Notes under the pieces: generated by a model
What the model was told of the DNA's origin: nothing
Databases searched by the model: none
The model's input: only the letters and a program-made list of their open reading frames with translations
Part shown: piece by piece, positions 38,952 through 46,725 of the stretch
How the letters are laid out: each line of letters opens with the position of its first letter
Position numbering within the stretch: position 1 is the stretch's first letter
Source: Candidatus Obscuribacterales bacterium
Lineage (GTDB): Bacteria > Cyanobacteriota > Vampirovibrionia > Obscuribacterales > Obscuribacteraceae
DNA: 64,000 bases
Assembly: GCA_020054205.1 (NCBI GenBank)
Contig: JAGVLS010000014.1
Location: forward strand, 62,001 to 126,000
Direction of reading: 5' to 3'
Position numbers and translations under genes: made by a program

Positions 38952-39575
38952 ATGTCACGCTTAATGGGGCTAATTGAAGAACTAGATTTCCCCAAGCATC
39001 ATGTAATCTTTTCTCCTGGCATGCCAGCAGATTTTATTTATTTTATTGAAAAAGGGCGAGTTCGTTTAACACGATTATCTACAGATGGACGCACTGTCAT
39101 ATTAGCTTTACTTGGTCCAGGGGATTTAATTGGTGAAGCTGCTTGGGAAACTGCCGAACGTGATACTTATGCAGAAACTTTAGAAGACACAAGACTTTAT
39201 CAATTGACTAAAGAATCTTTTGAAAGTTTAGTTAGACAAAACCCTGAATTTGCATTGCGTTTAATTCAAGTTACTGGCGAGAGACTAAAACAAGCACAAG
39301 CACGTATTGAAGATTTAGTATTTCGACAAGTACCCAGTCGTGTTGCACGTCTTTTAGTAAATATGGCAGAAAATCATGGCAAAGTAACACCTAATGGCAT
39401 AAAACTAGAATTTTCTCTTACTCATCAAGAAATTGCTGATATGGTTGGCTCATCACGTGTAACTGTCACACAAGTACTAAATAAATTTCGCACAGATCGC
39501 TTAATCAATATTGAATCTAAACGAGTGACAATCTACAAAATGGAAGCATTAGAAGAATTAGTCGGACACCTTTAA
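38952..39575 (+). CDS. Crp/Fnr-family transcriptional regulator
   Basis: A 207-residue regulator: cyclic-nucleotide-binding-like beta barrel (about residues 10-105: IFSPGMPADFIYFIEKGRVR, LLGPGDLIGEAAWE), a dimer helix, then a winged helix (about 140-207) with FSLTHQEIADMVGSSRVTV and QVLNKFRTDRLI. No FNR-type Cys cluster is seen at the N-terminus, so oxygen sensing by an Fe-S cluster is unlikely. The effector is unknown. Start ATG 38952; no longer in-frame start exists because of a stop at 38931. Confidence 0.9.
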   Translation: MSRLMGLIEELDFPKHHVIFSPGMPADFIYFIEKGRVRLTRLSTDGRTVILALLGPGDLIGEAAWETAERDTYAETLEDTRLYQLTKESFESLVRQNPEFALRLIQVTGERLKQAQARIEDLVFRQVPSRVARLLVNMAENHGKVTPNGIKLEFSLTHQEIADMVGSSRVTVTQVLNKFRTDRLINIESKRVTIYKMEALEELVGHL

Positions 39576-39579
39576 ATGA

Positions 39580-41751
39580 CTAATTATGGGGGAAAACTTT
39601 ATTTCGATTGCTAAAGTAAATAGTTAGCAATACAAAATAAATAGCTAGTGCAATATATCCTAGAGCACGAATTCCTAAGTACATGGATAAATATTCTAAG
39701 CATATGCCAATAAGCCCACCTAATAAATTATAGGCAAGTGTAGTATTTGCATCTTGAGCATATTTAAAAAACAAACTAAATATTGAAGAAGCAAAAACAA
39801 GCGGTAATAAAAAAGCTACACAACCGGAAATGCCACCTAAAAGTGGTCCAAAAGCACTGAGCATATTAGCGTCCACACTAATTGAAAATAAAAGAGACAA
39901 AATTGCGAGTGCTGCTAAATAACGCACATGAGACAAATTCAGTTTTGAGACAAGCCAATTGGCACACAGAACAAAAATCAAAACAGCCGATATAACAACA
40001 CTATTTATTATCCAGGTAGAGCCAAATATCAAAGAAAGACTTGCCATAGAGCGCACTTCTAATAACATAAAGCCAGCACCCAAGCCAAACATAAGCCAAT
40101 TTAAAACAGGCTGAGCATTATTTTTCAATTTACCAATTAAAGGAATTGTTGTCGCAATCAATATAATTAGAATAGGCCATATGTACGTATTTGGAATTTC
40201 CTTTTGAGGTAAAAATAAAAATGGCCAATCATCAATTACTGATTCAATTTTAGGATTAACATTAATAACTCTTGTTTGCCAGGAATTAGCAATATCTTTT
40301 GCAGCTTTACCATTAATGCCTGGACCACAAATGACAAAACCAGTTGGTAATTTATCTCCTTTATAAAAACCAATAGGCACGTTATCAGGAAAAATCTTTG
40401 CAATTGATTTAGTATGTCTATCCCACAACCAATCCGGAATAGCGACAAAAGTTATACATAAAATGCCATCATCCGTAAGTAATTTAGCTGCTTCTTTTAA
40501 AGACTCTTCTGTAAAAATATAATTGTCTGTTCTAAGCGATGAAAGAGATGAAAATGCAGTATGACTATCCAAACCAGCAAATACAATCACATTATATTTA
40601 TGAGGAGAATTTTTTAAAAATGTCCTAGCATCCATGATATGAGCTTTAACTTTATCTGAATCATATGGCTTTTCTGGATGTAATTGCCTGCCAACTCTAT
40701 AAATACCAGGATCAATTTCTACAGCATCAATAAATTTTGCACCATGACGCAATGCTGATGCAACATCACTGCCACTGCCAGCTCCTAAAATTAAGACTCT
40801 TTCTGGTTGTTTGCCATAAGCAATAATTGGTTTAGCATGATATTCATCCAATTCATTTTGCAATGCTTTATGAAAGAGAGCAAAATTTTCTGGTCTTAAG
40901 TCTAAAATAGATTGATAACTATCATAATTGACATAAATATCAAAGCCTAAAGATTTACCTTTATGTGGTCCACTATCAATAATAGTTTTAATTACATCAA
41001 TACGATAATATGGCGACCAAATTGTTTTTACATAGTTTTGTCCAAATACAGCTTTAGCAGTCACTGGTTCAATTAAAGATGCATATGTAATACCAAAAAC
41101 TATTAAAAGAATTGATATTAAACGGCGGTCTAAGAAAAGAAAAATACAACCAATAAGAATTAACCATATTCCTGGTCCAGTTTCACAATAACTTAAAAGA
41201 GAAAAAGAAAGTATGCCTAATAAACCACCAAAAACATTTATGGAATAAGCTTTTAATGGACTAAATTTTTGGAAATATTTTCCAGTTTCTTGTCCTAGTC
41301 CAATAAAGAAAAATACGGTAAGGGCAAAAATAGCTAACATGCATAATATAGTTTTTATTGCAGTTAAATTAGAAAATGGAATGAATGCTCCAAACATCAT
41401 TAGATTTTCTTTTTGATAATTGCCAAATGTAAGATGTGTAAATCCAAGTGCTAGAGCGCTAGCTAGAATACAACTTAAATATAAAAGAGCACTAGATGAA
41501 TATTTGAAAAAATTGGTTTTATAATTTGTCAGCATAAAACCAAGTCCTAAACCTAAAAAAGCAGACATCAAAGGCAAGTTTTTAAAATAAGCAAAAATAC
41601 GTATCTCAGTAGCTAGCCAACGAATAATCATTAGCTCACAAAATAAACCGAGAAAACTTACAGTCAATAATAGCCAAGCTTCTTTGTTCTTAAATAATTC
41701 ATTCAAAGTGCTTGACTTGTTTTGAGACAATTTACTTACCTGAAATTGCAA
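39580..41751 (-). CDS. Multi-pass membrane protein with spermidine-synthase-like domain
   Basis: A 723-residue protein: about six membrane helices (residues 25-230), then a Rossmann methyltransferase-like domain (about 310-470) with VLILGAGSGSDVASAL, AVEIDPGIYRVG and IMDARTFL, then six or more C-terminal helices. This arrangement matches the spermidine-synthase-like membrane proteins annotated in many bacteria; polyamine synthesis itself is unproven. Starts at TTG 41751; ribosome-binding site unclear. Converges on the Crp gene with 4 nt between stops. Confidence 0.75.
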   Translation of the reverse strand: MQFQVSKLSQNKSSTLNELFKNKEAWLLLTVSFLGLFCELMIIRWLATEIRIFAYFKNLPLMSAFLGLGLGFMLTNYKTNFFKYSSSALLYLSCILASALALGFTHLTFGNYQKENLMMFGAFIPFSNLTAIKTILCMLAIFALTVFFFIGLGQETGKYFQKFSPLKAYSINVFGGLLGILSFSLLSYCETGPGIWLILIGCIFLFLDRRLISILLIVFGITYASLIEPVTAKAVFGQNYVKTIWSPYYRIDVIKTIIDSGPHKGKSLGFDIYVNYDSYQSILDLRPENFALFHKALQNELDEYHAKPIIAYGKQPERVLILGAGSGSDVASALRHGAKFIDAVEIDPGIYRVGRQLHPEKPYDSDKVKAHIMDARTFLKNSPHKYNVIVFAGLDSHTAFSSLSSLRTDNYIFTEESLKEAAKLLTDDGILCITFVAIPDWLWDRHTKSIAKIFPDNVPIGFYKGDKLPTGFVICGPGINGKAAKDIANSWQTRVINVNPKIESVIDDWPFLFLPQKEIPNTYIWPILIILIATTIPLIGKLKNNAQPVLNWLMFGLGAGFMLLEVRSMASLSLIFGSTWIINSVVISAVLIFVLCANWLVSKLNLSHVRYLAALAILSLLFSISVDANMLSAFGPLLGGISGCVAFLLPLVFASSIFSLFFKYAQDANTTLAYNLLGGLIGICLEYLSMYLGIRALGYIALAIYFVLLTIYFSNRNKVFPHN

Positions 41752-41847
41752 GGGCAGTGATTAATATTACAATACGAAATGCTTTTGTTGATGCCAAGAA
41801 TTATTGATAAATCAATCAATATATAAGGTACTATAATTAAATTGCTT

Positions 41848-41921
41848 GTGCCCGTAGCTCAGCTGGATAGAGTGTCGGTCTCCGAAGCCGAAGGTCTTGG
41901 GTTCGAATCCCAACGGGCACG
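41848..41921 (+). tRNA. tRNA-Arg (anticodon CCG)
   Basis: A 74-nt cloverleaf: acceptor GTGCCCG with CGGGCAC and a G discriminator, D arm GCTC..GAGT, anticodon stem TCGGT/GCCGA with loop CTCCGAA (anticodon CCG, reading CGG), T stem TTGGG/CCCAA around TTCGAAT. CCA is not encoded. A TATAAT box at 41832-41837 lies where a -10 should be, without a clear -35. Confidence 0.95.
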
Positions 41922-42049
41922 ATATTCTTATTAATTCATCACATTCATAATTGAACCATACAGTTATAAAACTGATCGGTAAGCAAAATCTATCAATTGC
42001 TCCTTTGCTATGTTCGTATCAAAGACATCTATAACTAAAGGAGATTGCT

Positions 42050-42436
42050 ATGAAAAATATGATAATTGGACTTTCAATTTTGGCTATGAGCTGTGGATTA
42101 ATACAACCAGCAACAGCAGCAAATGTAAATCAACTTTTAGAAGGTACTGTGCTTTTACCTGCTAGAACATTAGGACTAGCTACTGGTATTGTTGTTGGAA
42201 GCCCAATAGCTGTATTACGTAAAAGTACAGAAAATATCAATGCCATAACTAATAAAATTACACCTGATAATCATAATGTAATTCCTAAAGTTATAGCTGC
42301 CGGACTAGTTGGTATCCCTTTTGGAATAGCAGCTGGTGCTCCAGAAGGAGTTTATTTAGGCAGTAAAAATGCCTTAGTGAATTGTATTAACAAGCCATTT
42401 AGTGTCGACTCATATAGCCTTGGAGAGCTAAATTAA
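42050..42436 (+). CDS. Small exported protein of unknown function
   Basis: A 128-residue protein with a signal peptide (to PATAANVNQ). The mature part has hydrophobic Gly/Ala segments (TLGLATGIVVGSPIAVL and KVIAAGLVGIPFGIAAGAP). A strong AAAGGAG ribosome-binding site precedes the ATG by 7 nt. No family recognised; a stem-loop terminator follows 22 nt after the stop. Confidence 0.65.
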   Translation: MKNMIIGLSILAMSCGLIQPATAANVNQLLEGTVLLPARTLGLATGIVVGSPIAVLRKSTENINAITNKITPDNHNVIPKVIAAGLVGIPFGIAAGAPEGVYLGSKNALVNCINKPFSVDSYSLGELN

Positions 42437-42458
42437 ATTGTGAGCGTAAAATAAAAGC

Positions 42459-42485
42459 AACTGGGGCTTTTTTGAAGCTCCAGTT
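42459..42485 (+). terminator. Probable rho-independent terminator
   Basis: An 11-bp stem, AACTGGGGCTT (42459-42469) against AAGCTCCAGTT (42475-42485) with one G-U pair and a loop TTTTG. The T stretch after it is short, so termination may be weaker. It ends the small exported-protein gene. Confidence 0.6.
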
Positions 42486-42509
42486 ACTTCTCTGAGACAA
42501 AAGAGTCTA

Positions 42510-42538
42510 TTGACAAAAGATAGCAATTTTGCGATAAT
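42510..42538 (+). promoter_or_regulatory. Consensus sigma-70 promoter of the toxin-antitoxin pair
   Basis: -35 TTGACA (42510-42515), 17-nt spacer, -10 GATAAT (42533-42538). The predicted start near 42545 is only about 6 nt before the ATG at 42551, so the toxin mRNA is nearly leaderless. Confidence 0.75.
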
Positions 42539-42550
42539 TGAATTTAATGT

Positions 42551-42928
42551 ATGTCAAAAACCAAAATTGTTTTCTATGCCAACGAAAAAGGTGAGTCACT
42601 TCTCCTGCCCTATTTTGACATTTGGCCAAAAAAGGTTGTGGACAAGTTTTATGTCAGAATTGAACGGCTTGAAGAACTTGGACACGAATTAAAAAGACCA
42701 GAAGCTGATTTTTTAAGAGATGGCATATACGAGCTACGAGTTAGACATATCAAAGTAAACTACAGAATTCTTTATTTCTTTTCCGGAAAAATAGCGGTCT
42801 TATATGATGGATTAACAAAAGAAAAAATAGTACCACCAAAATATATCAATAGAGCCATTGCAGCAAAAGAATCATTTGATAAAAATCCCACCAAACATAC
42901 TTATGAGGCCGAGGATAATGAAAACTAA
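42551..42928 (+). CDS. RelE/HigB-type toxin (Gp49-like)
   Basis: A 125-residue toxin of the RelE/ParE superfamily, Gp49/HigB branch, normally a ribosome-dependent mRNA endonuclease. Key blocks: LKRPEADFLRDGIYELRVRH and YRILYFFSGKIAVLYDGLTK, with the positive residues expected for RNA cleavage. The toxin gene precedes the antitoxin gene, the typical HigBA order, and overlaps it by 11 nt. Confidence 0.88.
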   Translation: MSKTKIVFYANEKGESLLLPYFDIWPKKVVDKFYVRIERLEELGHELKRPEADFLRDGIYELRVRHIKVNYRILYFFSGKIAVLYDGLTKEKIVPPKYINRAIAAKESFDKNPTKHTYEAEDNEN

Positions 42929-43226
42929 GGAAAAAACTACTACTAATGCCCTAGAAATTCTAAAGCATAGATATTATAAGCTTGAAAAACATCGACTAAC
43001 ACTAGAAGAAGCGAGAATAAATGCTGAAGCAGCCAGGCTTATTTATAAATTACGTACAGAAGCTAAACTTAGCCAAAAAGAGCTTGCTGATTTGATTGGA
43101 ACAACTCAATCTGTGATCAGTAGACTTGAAGATGATGATTATGAAGGACATTCATTAGGAATGCTAACCAAAATAACTGCTGCGTTGCACAAAAAGCTCC
43201 ACCTAGTAACCGAGTCTGTCTCTTAA
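42918..43226 (+). CDS. HTH (XRE-type) antitoxin
   Basis: A 102-residue protein with an XRE helix-turn-helix near the C-terminus (SQKELADLIGTTQSVISRLE), following a helical N-terminal part rich in Lys and Ala (RINAEAARLIYKLRTEAKL). Starts at ATG 42918 inside the toxin's last codons, with GAGG just before it. It should bind its toxin and repress the shared promoter. Confidence 0.88.
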   Translation: MKTKEKTTTNALEILKHRYYKLEKHRLTLEEARINAEAARLIYKLRTEAKLSQKELADLIGTTQSVISRLEDDDYEGHSLGMLTKITAALHKKLHLVTESVS

Positions 43227-43235
43227 AGAATCCGC

Positions 43236-43265
43236 AATAATTCATAGAATTATTCTAGGGTTTTT
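43236..43265 (+). terminator. Possible terminator after the antitoxin
   Basis: AATAATTC (43236-43243) against GAATTATT (43247-43254), loop of 3 nt, then CTAGGG before a T5 run (43261-43265). The U-run is separated from the stem by 6 nt, so it is only a weak candidate. Confidence 0.35.
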
Positions 43266-43331
43266 CCTCTATCGTAAATTAAAAGATAGAGTATTATCTA
43301 AAATAAGGCTTTAGAAATTGCAGGTAAATTT

Positions 43332-43976
43332 ATGGGTTTAAATAATATTGAAATAGCTGCTCCATGTTCTCAGTCTTGGGACAAAATGAAAGGAAATGAT
43401 ACAGTTCGTTTTTGCCAGGAATGCAAATTGAATGTATATAACATTTCTGAAATGACTACTATTGAAGCTGAAAAATTGATATCGACTAAAGAAGGTCGTT
43501 TATGTATTCGTTATTACAAACGCAAAGATGGAACTATAATTACTAATAATTGTCCAATTGGCCTACGTGTAATAAAGAAGCGTGCACAAGTTATTTTAGC
43601 TTCTGCTCTATCTATAATAACTGGACTATTTTCTCTTAGCGCTATTACCAAAGAGACTGAAACAACTAAACCCACTAAAATGGGTAAATATGTAAGACCA
43701 GAATTAATGGGTGAGTTGGGTGAGATGGCTGAAATCGCATGCCCTCTTCCCAATCAATTAGTGATTTACTCGAAAGTTGCAATTAAAAAAGGCACTCCCT
43801 TATCTACATATAATATTCAACTGAAACCAATCACTGAAGACGATCGTAAAAGAACTCCTAACAAAGAAGTATTTTCTGCGGTAAACAATTTAATACCAGA
43901 TAGCGTTATTGCAAAAACGGTCAACAAAGATATACCTAAAAATCAGATAATTTTAAGAGCAGATTTAAAAGAATAA
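43332..43976 (+). CDS. Cys-motif membrane protein with C-terminal SAF domain
   Basis: A 214-residue protein. The N-terminus has the pattern CSQSWDKMKGNDTVRFCQECK, VYNISEMTTIEAEKLI, RLCIRYYKRKDGTIITNNCP: paired Cys around a 'W-x-x-M-x-G' core, as in a widespread group of uncharacterised bacterial proteins. A membrane helix follows (about 79-98). The last 70 residues look like a SAF domain: VAIKKGTPLSTYNIQLKPI, then NLIPDSVIAKTVNKDIPKN, as in CpaB/pilus-assembly proteins. Its role is unknown. Confidence 0.6.
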   Translation: MGLNNIEIAAPCSQSWDKMKGNDTVRFCQECKLNVYNISEMTTIEAEKLISTKEGRLCIRYYKRKDGTIITNNCPIGLRVIKKRAQVILASALSIITGLFSLSAITKETETTKPTKMGKYVRPELMGELGEMAEIACPLPNQLVIYSKVAIKKGTPLSTYNIQLKPITEDDRKRTPNKEVFSAVNNLIPDSVIAKTVNKDIPKNQIILRADLKE

Positions 43977-43977
43977 T

Positions 43978-44520
43978 TTATTGGGGTTCTAATAAGCCTG
44001 GTACATCTTTTACTTCAATGCGTTTTGCTTTGAGATCAACTTTAGGCACTAAATCTTTTACAAACGGAACAATAATTGTTTTTCCATCGGAAACATTTTC
44101 TGGTCGAATTTCTATAAGGCTACTAGCACTTTCAATAATTCCACACACGATACCAACTAGTCGCCCTTCCAATGTATACACAGATAGACCCACCAAATCA
44201 TTTACCCAAAATTCATTTGTATCAAGTTTGGAAATTTGATCGTGACTAGCAAACAAATTGTAATTAATTAAAGGTTCTACAGATGTACGATCTGGATAAT
44301 TAGCAAAACTTACTAATAATAATTTTTTGTCTAATTTAATAGATGCGACTTTCAATTGAAGGGTATTTTTTTTATCAGGGCTTACTGCTTCCAGAGTTTT
44401 GATTTTGAGTAATAAATTAGGATTATTTGCACTCGGAAAAATTTTTACCACGCCTTTAAGCCCAAGACAACCTATTATTTTGCCAATGGAAAATAATGGC
44501 TTATTTTCTTTATCATCCAT
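43978..44520 (-). CDS. rimM: Ribosome maturation factor RimM
   Basis: A 180-residue 16S rRNA processing factor. N-terminal domain GKIIGCLGLKGVVKIFP, then the C-terminal PRC-barrel (WVNDLVGLSVYTLEGRLVGIV, IEIRP, IVPFVKDLVPKVDLKAKRI). Family-typical length. Sits at the end of the TPR/VirB10-like/ubiX run, 2 nt after ubiX; the coupling with secretion-like genes is notable. Confidence 0.93.
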   Translation of the reverse strand: MDDKENKPLFSIGKIIGCLGLKGVVKIFPSANNPNLLLKIKTLEAVSPDKKNTLQLKVASIKLDKKLLLVSFANYPDRTSVEPLINYNLFASHDQISKLDTNEFWVNDLVGLSVYTLEGRLVGIVCGIIESASSLIEIRPENVSDGKTIIVPFVKDLVPKVDLKAKRIEVKDVPGLLEPQ

Positions 44521-44522
44521 AA

Positions 44523-45170
44523 TTATCTTTTTGATTCGTGAGTTATTAATTGTTTTGCTTGACCGGTCCAGCGTTTAAATAAGCTATGATCAAAGCCAAA
44601 TTGATCAAGTACGCGTCCAACTACAAAATCAATTAGATCAGATATTGTTTTTGGTTTATGATAAAAACCAGGTGAGGCTGAAGCTATGATGGCACCAGCA
44701 TCTGAAAGAGCAGACATTTGTTTTATTTGAATATGTCCAAAAGGCATTTCACGAACAAGCAATAACAAAGGTCTTCTTTCTTTTAAAGTTACAGCTGCTG
44801 CCCGATAAATCAAACTATTAGTCAGTCCACTAGCTACAGCTCCCAATGTGCCAAGACTACAAGGAACAATAGCCATGCCCATAGTTTTATATGAACCACT
44901 AGCAACACTGGCACCATAATTTTCAATTTTGTGCATGGTTAAAGGCGAATCTTTAGCAATATTTAAATAGCTAAGCAATTGCGGTTTTATATCCCCATTA
45001 AAATCAATTGGCAGTGTCTCAGCTAATTCATCTTGCATTACTTGTTTGGCACCAGCTGATATAAGCAATTCTACAGGTTGTTCTATCTCTAATAAATATT
45101 GCAACATACGCAGTCCATAAATTGAACCGCTGGCTCCAGTTATTGCTAATACAAAAGGTAACTTATTCAC
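44523..45170 (-). CDS. ubiX: Flavin prenyltransferase UbiX
   Basis: Makes prenylated FMN, the cofactor of UbiD-type decarboxylases. 215 residues: ITGASGSIYGLRML at the N-terminus, PCSLGTLGAVASGLTNSLI, KERRPLLLLVREMPFG (phosphate-binding Arg/Lys) and ASPGFYHKPKTI. No ubiD is in the window. Flanked by the VirB10-like gene (12 nt upstream) and rimM. Confidence 0.94.
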   Translation of the reverse strand: MNKLPFVLAITGASGSIYGLRMLQYLLEIEQPVELLISAGAKQVMQDELAETLPIDFNGDIKPQLLSYLNIAKDSPLTMHKIENYGASVASGSYKTMGMAIVPCSLGTLGAVASGLTNSLIYRAAAVTLKERRPLLLLVREMPFGHIQIKQMSALSDAGAIIASASPGFYHKPKTISDLIDFVVGRVLDQFGFDHSLFKRWTGQAKQLITHESKR

Positions 45171-45182
45171 AAAATATCCTTG

Positions 45183-46094
45183 CTAAAACGAATTATCCAT
45201 CTCAGTACTATTAGGTTTGTTGGTCACTTCTTTATCATTTGGTTGAAGATTAGAATCAGGCTCATTAGCTTTTTCATCAACAGGTTGTATTGGCTCACCC
45301 ATAACTGGCGCTGTAATACCCATTTTAAGAGGAGCAGATAATTTTACGGTTAGTGGCGATCCTTCATAAATATAATAATCAAGTTTTTTTAGTACCAATG
45401 ATCTGATAGTAAAATCACTATCTCTATCTTGCCAGCCAGATTCTCTATTTAGACCCAATATTGGATCCATCAACATGTCTTGTTTTCTAACAACTTTTGG
45501 AGTTCTACCTGTATGACGAGAACGAACTTTTTCTGACATATTCGGTGCTACTGCTTCAAAACTTGATGATGAACCCATATAGCTTACAGAAGTACCTAGT
45601 GGAACACGACGCGTGGAATGTTTGTTTACCCCTGATTCACCAACCAATGAAGCAACTAGTGGATAAGTTATGCCATCTGGCGTACGCAAACTAGAAACTT
45701 GAATACGTAATTTGCCTCTGTGTTTCGGCTCACCTTTTTGTCGAGGAACACGCGAAGCCGGAACAGCTTCTACTACTTCACCCAAAACTTGCGAGCCCGC
45801 AGGAATAAGTACATCTGTACCATTAGCTAAAATAGGACTTGATAAGATAATAGCAAATGATTGACCAGCTCGACTTTTAGTTGAACTCAAACTCGTATTA
45901 ATGCGTCCTTCAAAAGTAGTACCAATTGGAATAAGAACTGTTTTGCCAGAAAGAGTACTAGCGGGACGATAAAATTCATTTGGATCGCTGCGCCGTCCAC
46001 CACGTTGCGCCATACCAGGCGTTTGTAGAGTTAAAACAATTAACAGAAAAAGGGGTAATAAGTAAAAGGTTTTATTTTTGACTCGATTTATCAT
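45183..46094 (-). CDS. Secreted protein with VirB10/TrbI-like beta-barrel region
   Basis: About 303 residues. Starts at ATG 46094 (MINRVKNK), giving a signal peptide (to TPGMAQRGG); a longer start at 46148 overlaps the upstream gene more deeply. Residues about 50-140 carry the same layout as the SLH protein at 19455-21011: IPIGTTFEGRI, VLIPAGSQVLGEVVEA and SLRTPDGITYPLVAS. The pattern is the GTxI - IPxGSxxxG - PDG order of VirB10-type proteins, inferred from motif order only. It shares a tight operon with two TPR proteins and faces the T4SS-like locus. Confidence 0.62.
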   Translation of the reverse strand: MINRVKNKTFYLLPLFLLIVLTLQTPGMAQRGGRRSDPNEFYRPASTLSGKTVLIPIGTTFEGRINTSLSSTKSRAGQSFAIILSSPILANGTDVLIPAGSQVLGEVVEAVPASRVPRQKGEPKHRGKLRIQVSSLRTPDGITYPLVASLVGESGVNKHSTRRVPLGTSVSYMGSSSSFEAVAPNMSEKVRSRHTGRTPKVVRKQDMLMDPILGLNRESGWQDRDSDFTIRSLVLKKLDYYIYEGSPLTVKLSAPLKMGITAPVMGEPIQPVDEKANEPDSNLQPNDKEVTNKPNSTEMDNSF

Positions 46095-46329
46095 ATTGTT
46101 GATCTTCTTGAGCTGAAGAATTGTGTTTTCCTTTTCGCATTTTAGCAATGATTGTAAGTGTTAAGTAAATAATAAAGCAAGCTGCCGCAAATACAGCAAT
46201 TATGACAATAAGGCGAGAAATGCTTTGTCCAAAGCTTAATAAGCCTGGGAATATTATACAGAATGCACCTAATAAAATGATAGCTGAAACAAATTGTCCA
46301 ATGGTTTTTGTATCAAGCTTAATGTTCAT
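46072..46329 (-). CDS. Small two-helix membrane protein
   Basis: 85 residues with two hydrophobic helices (about 9-32 and 38-60: FVSAIILLGAFCIIFPGLL and LIVIIAVFAAACFIIYL) and a hydrophilic tail. Overlaps the VirB10-like gene by 23 nt, implying coupled translation. Unknown function; belongs to the same operon. Confidence 0.6.
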   Translation of the reverse strand: MNIKLDTKTIGQFVSAIILLGAFCIIFPGLLSFGQSISRLIVIIAVFAAACFIIYLTLTIIAKMRKGKHNSSAQEDQQYDKSSQK

Positions 46330-46347
46330 TTTAATTATTTCCGTTAA

Positions 46348-46722
46348 TTATTCCTGGTTAAGAATTCCTTCCAGGCGCCCAATTACCACAGCTGATATAA
46401 AGTTTTTTCCTGCCCACCAAGCAAAAACTAAAGCCGCTGGAACAAGCGGTATTCTAATCAAACGTGGTATCAATGGATAAAACAAAGCCAATATCAAGGC
46501 GGTAACACCCATAGAAACAATAATTGAAGCTCTAGTTACCAGAGCTTCTTGGTCGGGGCGAGACATTCGTTTGAAGGAAGTGCTTAGTACATTTTTGTAA
46601 TTACTAAAAAGCCGGCCAATACCCTTTGATGAGGCTTGCCACGCTTTTGTTTCAACAATATTTTTGGGTGCACTATTTTTTACACCAGCACTTTTATTTG
46701 TATTAGCCTTTTTTTTGAACAC
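46348..46722 (-). CDS. Small membrane protein
   Basis: 124 residues: a Lys/Ser-rich soluble N-terminus (about 60 residues), then two hydrophobic helices (IIVSMGVTALILALFYPLI and LVPAALVFAWWAGKNFI). Starts 3 nt after the stop of the TPR gene upstream. No family recognised. Confidence 0.6.
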   Translation of the reverse strand: MFKKKANTNKSAGVKNSAPKNIVETKAWQASSKGIGRLFSNYKNVLSTSFKRMSRPDQEALVTRASIIVSMGVTALILALFYPLIPRLIRIPLVPAALVFAWWAGKNFISAVVIGRLEGILNQE

Positions 46723-46725
46723 TAT

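Noticed and set aside
41804-41837. TTGATA and TATAAT before the tRNA-Arg gene, also a TTGAT..ATCAA-like site
   Set aside because: The 22-nt spacer is too long for a promoter, and the half-sites are not at FNR spacing; only the -10 is kept as a hint.
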